From Cordilura impudica (lineage: Eukaryota > Arthropoda > Insecta > Diptera > Scathophagidae): DNA of 64,000 nucleotides. The DNA is taken from contig OY821517.1 of the NCBI GenBank assembly GCA_963682025.1, positions 21,078,982 through 21,142,981 of the forward strand, written 5' to 3'. A program made the position numbers and the translations under genes. Positions 58,525 to 64,000 of this stretch are shown piece by piece (within the stretch, counting starts at the first letter, position 1; each line of letters begins with the position of its first letter). The notes beneath the pieces were generated by a model. It searched no databases. It was not told the origin of the DNA and saw nothing but the letters and a program-made list of their open reading frames with translations.

Positions 58525-59688
58525 ATGGCCCGAGGGGCCAAATCTTCATCAAAAAGAAAGCTTGTGAACAAGAAGATGACAAAACTTCCTCCGGGTTTTG
58601 CTAACCCGAACATCGCGTCAACTTCCAGCAACAGATTTAGCCTGCTTGCTGGCCTCAATGATATGGACGTAACTCCTGCATCAAATATTAATGATATTAA
58701 ACAACACAAACCTCCACCTATAGTTGTAGAAGCCAACGCCTCATTTGCAGAAATACGAAAACTACTTGGTAAAGATTGTATTTTCAAACGTACTTCAATT
58801 GGTACCAAAATATTTGCTCCAACTAAAGAATTGTACGAATGCTATTAGCAAATTCTTAAAGAGAGTAAAATGGAGTTTCATTCATATGGCTCCAAAGATA
58901 ATAGGTTATACACAACCTTTCTATACGGTTTACCCCGCATAAACTCTGAGGACATCACCGAAGAGTTAAAAAACTACAACCTATCCCCTTCTTCGGTGGC
59001 TGAAATAGTCACCAAATTCAGTTCGAACAACAATGCTGTTTACAAAGTTCAATTTGTTCGTAAAAATTTTAACCCAACTGCCTTAAAAAATGTAAGGACA
59101 ATTTCCAATATCATAATTTCTTGGAAAAAATACAAATCTAGATCCAAAAATAAACCAACTCAATGCTGGAACTGCTTAATGTATGGCCATGGCGGTGAAC
59201 ATTGCCATCGAAGTGCTGCATGTATGATATGTGCAGAACAACATCATACAAGTGTGTGTCCGTTTAACACAAATGAAAAAAGACCAGCTGTTTTTACATG
59301 CCTTAATTGCAAAAAACATGGAAAAGAGAGAACTGATCACTCTGCAAACGACATCAACTGTCCGTTACGTTCTCTCTATTTGGAAATTAGAACAAGAGTA
59401 ACTTCCAAAAGTCATAACAACAGCAGGCAACAACAAAATATTTAATTTTAATTAAAGGTTGATTTCCCAAATTTAAGTAACAACAACACAAATTGTAACA
59501 ATAACATCAATAATAACAGCAAAGCTACATATGCTAACCAGCTGAAAACAAACAACGATTTATTTAGCATTGATGAGCTTTTTGATATTTCCACTACAGC
59601 TATGGATGATTTGCATAGGTGCACCTCAAAAGTACAACAAATCAAAGTTGTAATGTCAATGGTAAAATACGCCCATGGATTATACTAA
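58525..59688 (+). pseudogene. Jockey-type ORF1 (gag-like, zinc knuckles)
   Basis: Starts MARGAKSSSKRKLVNKK at ATG 58525. A single in-frame TAG (58846-58848) interrupts it; the same frame resumes at once (QILKESKMEFHSYGSKDN). The central part LYTTFLYGLPRINSEDITEE is the RRM-like region. Three Cys/His knuckles follow: CWNCLMYGHGGEHC (CX2CX4HX4C), CMICAEQHHTSVC, and CLNCKKHGKERTDHSANDINC. A frameshift near 59440 hides the natural C-terminus, which reads SKATYANQLKTNNDLFSIDE, STTAMDDLHRC and ends at 59688, overlapping the ORF2 start by 14 bases. The protein binds element RNA and chaperones integration. Confidence 0.85.
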
Positions 59689-62600
59689 TAATTTAAACGA
59701 ATTCAAAATGCTTCACTTGAATGCTAATGGCATTTCAAACTTTTCTAAATTAAAACAATTTGAGATACTAATTGAACGAGAAAATATTAAAATAGCGTCT
59801 TTGAATGAAACCTTTTTTTCAGAAAATCATAGACCCTATTTTAAAAATTATTATTTATATAGAAGTGACAGAACAGATGCAAGAGGAGGAGGAGTTGCTC
59901 TGTTAATTCATAAATCTGTCGCTCATAAAAACCTCTTTATATCAAACACTTCATCAATAGAAAACATCTCAATTGAAGTTATTATAAACAAGTAAGAAAA
60001 TTATAGTCGGTCTAGACCGACTATATGATACCCTATACCATGCGTTTATAAACCCTATCTCTTAGTCCCAACTAAAACTGGACATTGAAAATAAGCAAAA
60101 ACCAAATTTGAGTGGGATTTTTATTAATTTTTTTGGCTGCAAATATGAAAAAGTTCATATCGGATGCTATATCTATAAAGGGACTAGGTCCAAAAATGGA
60201 CCGATCCTGATCATGTTTGGTAAAGTCTCTTGTATTTTACAAAAATATGTACAAACAAAATTTGAGAAGAATCAGTGCAATATTTTTGTTTTTTAATAGA
60301 TATAAGTGAAGATCGGGAAGCAGCTCTATATGGGGTCAAAGGGATCATTTTTGGACTATGGATGTAATGAACGCATACAAACCCAATTTGAGTAAGATCT
60401 ATATGACAATTTGGATCTTATGACAATTTATGTCGATTTCATATGGGTAATTTGTATGGGGGCTAGGTCTGAACATGGACCGATTCTCACCAATTTCAAC
60501 AGCGTTCATCCCATGGCCGATAAAAGCTTACATACCAAATTTCATCAAAATATATTCATATTTGCGACCTGCAGTTTTATTACAAGCTTTACATGGACAC
60601 ACAGACGGACGGACGGACGGACGGACGGACGGACGGACATTGTTAAATCAACTCATAAAGTGATTCTGATTCGATCGGTATAATTAAAGATGGGTCTAGG
60701 TCAAATATTTTTGGTTGTTACAAACAGCAGCACAAAGTCATTATACCCAAACCACATAGTGGTATAGGGTATAATAATAGACCTATTGTTGTATCTTCGT
60801 TATATTCACCAAGATATACTCATAACTTCTGTGGTAATATCTTGAACCTAACACCTTCCTCCAAAGAATATATAGTTTTTGGTGACCTAAATGCCAAACA
60901 TTGTTCATGGAATTGTCGCTCAAATAATACTGCAGGAATCGCACTTAACAACTTACAGCAATCAAGCAATTTTTTCATTCACTATCCTAATAGTCCAACC
61001 CTATTCCCCCATCAACACAATCGCGAAGCATCCACAGTCGATATTATTTTAAGCAACTCCGCTTTAAATATAGACGTAAAAACAATGGATTACGAAATAC
61101 CATCAGACCATCGCCCCATTATATGTACACTTAAAAGGTCAATGGCCTTGCAAGTTGACCTCAATTATTATGATTATAGTGCAACCAACTGGAACATTTA
61201 TATGAATTTTTTAGACAATAAAATCACGTTATATTCCGATATATACAATATCAAGGCAGTAATTGATCAGGAAATCCAAAAATTTATAAATGTAGTTTTC
61301 GAAGCAAGGGATGTGTCTACACCTAAAATAACTCAACAAAATAATTACACATTACCAGAAAGTACTGTAAAATATATAAAACTAAGAAGAAGCTTTAAAA
61401 GAAAAAGCCAACGATCTTCAAATATAGCCGAGCAAACTTTTTATAATCAATGTACTAAATTTCTAAGTAACATGATTGATAAAAGTATTAATTCGGAGCG
61501 CAATAAGAAATGGTCTCAATTATTATCCAATTTAAAACCAGGTGATAAATCGTTTTGGAAAATAAGCAGGAACTTGCGAGGAAAAAGAAAAATCAAATCG
61601 CTCACTTCAAAGTTGAAAATACAAAAATAACATCTGATAAGGACAAGGCTGAAGTCCTGGCAAATACATTTGTCCAAGCAAATAACCTCACTTCGAACTA
61701 CAACCACTCGGCAGATACACTAATAAATACAACAGTAAATAATTTTAAGAAGGAAAATCCCAGTTCTGAATCTGCAATTTATACATCTCTTGAAGAAGTA
61801 ATGAATATTGTCTCATCAATAAAACCCTCAAAATCCCCTGGTTTTGACAATGTTCCCAACCTGCTCTTAAAGAAACTACCACTCAAAGCTCTAAAATTAC
61901 TGGTTATAATATTTAACAGCTGCATCAAACTCAACTATTTCCCAAACCATTTCAAAAATGCTAAGGCTATAGCTATTAACAAACCTAGCAAGCCAAAAAC
62001 TAACCCAAACAGCTACAGACCTATCAGTCTATTAAGTAACTTTGGTAAAATATTTGAAAAAATTCAACATTCTCGTCTTAGTGAATTTGTAACGACCAAT
62101 TCTATTGTTGCTAAAGAACAATTTGGATTTAAAATAGGACATAGCACTACTCACCAAATAAACAGAATTAAAAATCAAATAATCACCAATAAAAACAATA
62201 AACGTTCAACGGGTGTAATACTGTTAGATATTGAAAAAGCGTTTGACACCGTTTGGCATAATGGCCTCTTATTTAAACTTCTTGATGCAAATATACCAAA
62301 ATATCTATGTAAACTTATTTCAGATTTCATTCACGACAGAAGCTTTAAAGTTGCAATTAATAATGAAACATCAACTCCAAAAACCATTACCTCAGGGTTA
62401 CCTCAAGGATCAGTCTTGTCGCCATTGCTTTACTCGATATATACATCCGATTTTAAAGTCCCAAACTATATGAAAATTGCCTATTACGCAGATGACACTG
62501 CGTTAATTTCTTCAAACAAACTTACAAGTGCACTCCTGAAGAAAATGGAAAGGGACTTGTAAATTGCAGTAAATATTTCCACAAATGGAAAATCAAAATT

Positions 62601-63129
62601 AATCCAAACAAAACCCAAGCAATAATTTTTCCATTCAACAAATCTCCCAAAAGACTGCCAAGACGTCATCTTCTTATTGGAAATAATACCATAAATGTAC
62701 TTAACGATGTCAAATATCTCGGAGTTGTCTTGGACAAAAAGCTTACATTTAAGCAACATATTATGGCTACGTGCCAAAAAGCTATAAAAATCATTTAAAG
62801 CATTATGGCCACTACTAAATAGAAGGTCATTTCTAAACCACCAAAACAAAAATCTACTCTTCAAAAGTGTTATAAGGCCGATATTAACATACGCGTGTCC
62901 TATTTTGAGTGACGCTGCCAACTGCCACCTAAAACGCTTACAAATTATACAAAAAAAATGTCTTAAAATGATATATAAAAAGCACTGGAGGTATCCTACA
63001 AATCTTCTTCATGAAGAAACCGGTTATGAAAAAATTATCGATTTCATATCAAGGATTAATAACAATTACTTTGCCAAAATTGAAAATTCCTCTTACCCAC
63101 TGCTAAGAGAATGTATAGAAATAACGTAA
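59675..63129 (+). pseudogene. Jockey-type ORF2: AP endonuclease and reverse transcriptase, interrupted
   Basis: The AP endonuclease begins with LHLNANGISNFSKLKQFEIL and IASLNETFF, then RGGGVALLIHK; the frame is then cut by a DINE (59988-60773) and resumes VVSSLYSPRY, VFGDLNAKHCSWN, and SDHRPIICTL near 61105. Reverse transcriptase: SIKPSKSPGFDNVPN, NSYRPISLLSNFGKIFEK, motif A LLDIEKAFDTVWH (about 62225), motif B SGLPQGSVLSPLLYSIYTSD, motif C IAYYADDTALIS (about 62480), thumb KYLGVVLDKKLTFKQHI and a tail to TAA 63127-63129. It nicks target DNA and copies the RNA at the nick. Frameshifts near 61600, 62550 and 62795 split it; catalytic residues appear intact. Confidence 0.85.
59988..60773 (+). 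mobile_element. DINE-like element nested in Jockey ORF2
   Basis: Complete young copy: ACAAGTAAGAAAATTATAG, palindrome at 60004-60023, ATACCCTATACCA, (GGAC)n at 60604-60637, CCACATAGTGG and TATAGGGTATA. Deleting it restores the retrotransposon frame exactly, with no duplicated flank, so insertion occurred at an A|A (or A|T) dinucleotide without target duplication, as Helitron/Helentron elements do. Confidence 0.85.
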
Positions 63130-63443
63130 AATTAAAAAAGAAATCACCAAATTGAAAATTATATTATATGAAAATTATATTATTACTAATAAACCTCCTA
63201 TAAGCATATAAACATTTTCAGATAGTATTTGAATATATTAAATCATATAAAGGTTTTTTCCTCCCATTTTCCTTTAAAAATCATTAAAAAATAAAATAAA
63301 AACTATTTAATATCTTTAGATCCTATGTATTATTTGTTGCAATATCTATATGAAAAGATAAGATCTCATATGTAAATATCAAATTTGTTAAAATATGTAA
63401 ATAAAGGAAGAATATATAATTGAAAAAAATGTCTGTTAGTGGC

Positions 63444-64000
63444 CCGTTTTATTATGCGTGCATTTCTTATTTAAATCACTTTTGTTATGACACTTCATTT
63501 GGATAGTAAAAATTTAGGTTCCAATGACAATACTTATGAAATGCTTCGTATTTTATGCAAGCAGAGATCTGGATTGAATATATGCCACATCAACGCCCAG
63601 AGTCTAAATAATAAGACTGACGAGTTCCGTTTCATTTTTGAAAAATCCAATGTTGATGTTGTTTGTGTATCAAAAACTTGATTTGACAAACTTGTTCCTG
63701 ATACTACTTTTAATTTGGATTGTTTTCACATTTTCCGTTGTGATAGACAAACCTATACAGGTGGAGTGGCCATATATGTGGAGAAGAGAATTCTTTGTAA
63801 ATTTTGTTGCAACAGAAAGAAGGAACAAAAATTGAACACGTTTTTGTTGAAGTCACATTTAATGGCAACAAAGTTTTAATAGAATGTGTGTATCGGCCTA
63901 GTAAGAGAACTGATACTGAAGTTTTATAAGGAATTTTGAAAATCTTACACTAAAACATAACGAAATTTTCATATGTGGTGATTTCAATTCGAATACTTTA
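63444..64000 (+). pseudogene. Second non-LTR retrotransposon, AP endonuclease start (runs off the window)
   Basis: From ATG 63487: MTLHLDSKNLGS, then GLNICHINAQSLNNKTDEFR, VDVVCVSKT, stop in place of the usual Trp of ETW, FDKLVPDTTFNL, FRCDRQTYTGGVAIYVEKRI; then in a shifted frame KIEHVFVEVTFNGNKVLIEC, VYRPSKRTD, and at the edge EIFICGDFNSNTL. These are endonuclease blocks N-Q, E-W, GGVA-Y and GDFN. It differs from the Jockey element beside it and is already decayed by one nonsense change and frameshifts. The Jockey element inserted just upstream of this frame. Confidence 0.75.

Larger units (their letters stand above)
58335..63443 (+). mobile_element. Full-length Jockey-type non-LTR retrotransposon with 15-bp target duplications
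   Basis: ATGTCTGTTAGTGGC flanks the element at 58335-58349 and 63429-63443. Between them are a 5' UTR of about 175 bases starting AGTTCAAATC (or CAGTTC), ORF1 (gag-like), ORF2 (endonuclease plus reverse transcriptase), and a 3' UTR with AATAAA near 63403 ending in a short A-run. Removing the nested DINE (59988-60773) leaves about 4.3 kb, a usual size for Jockey-clade elements. One nonsense codon, about four frameshifts and the nested insertion show it is inactive, but it is still structurally whole. Confidence 0.85.

Noticed and set aside
63429..63443. ATGTCTGTTAGTGGC as a conserved 5' start shared by two retrotransposons
   Set aside because: It follows the A-run of the Jockey element exactly and matches the bases before its 5' end, so target duplication explains it better.

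Overview
This is AT-rich eukaryotic DNA, most likely from a higher (probably calyptrate) fly. The points for a fly are: an immunoglobulin-domain exon recognisable as klingon-like; many copies of a DINE-1/mini-me-type repeat with the (GGAC)n core known from Diptera; a Jockey-type retrotransposon; and Transib/CMC-, piggyBac-, Tc1- and hAT-type remnants. No bacterial, viral or CRISPR feature was seen. The only host gene signal is one convincing internal exon (28560-28697, + strand) and one plausible signal-peptide exon (11462-11555, + strand). Most of the window is therefore read as long, transposon-filled introns of a klg-like cell-adhesion gene whose later exons lie beyond base 64000.

Layout. 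1-2870 is an A-rich array of about 7-bp units with a 1.4-kb segment duplicated in tandem. 3.4-10 kb holds retrotransposon remnants set in a diverged satellite rich in ATTCGATTAA, including a 5'-truncated I-type element with a clean 13-bp target duplication. 10.1-10.9 kb is an inverted-repeat element. 12.6-15.8 kb is the first large block of an 18-bp satellite (consensus close to TTTTTTAAGAAAAGGTAC). The satellite returns at 20.5-22.0, 29.1-31.1, 34.3-34.7, 37.0-39.1 and 42.1-45.7 kb, about 12 kb in all. 15.8-28 kb carries an RpS6 retropseudogene, a Tc1 remnant, three reverse DINE copies, a TTAA-flanked piggyBac-type element and two decayed copies of an unnamed transposon-type gene. The satellite blocks at 29.5-31.0 and 37.0-38.5 kb are inverted copies of each other.

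47-56 kb is a transposase region: a RAG1-like (Transib/CMC-type) transposase broken by one frameshift, the tail of a second divergent one facing it, and a hAT pseudogene split by a small non-autonomous element. 58.3-63.4 kb is a full-length Jockey-type element with 15-bp target duplications. Its ORF2 is interrupted by a DINE copy that inserted without a target duplication. The Jockey element itself landed next to another non-LTR element that runs off the window end.

The points most worth following are the inverted pair of higher-order satellite arms, which would form a long RNA hairpin in the intron transcript, the repeated junctions between this satellite and DINE ends, and the RAG1-like transposases. 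All family assignments come from reading translations and repeats by eye; no database was searched.
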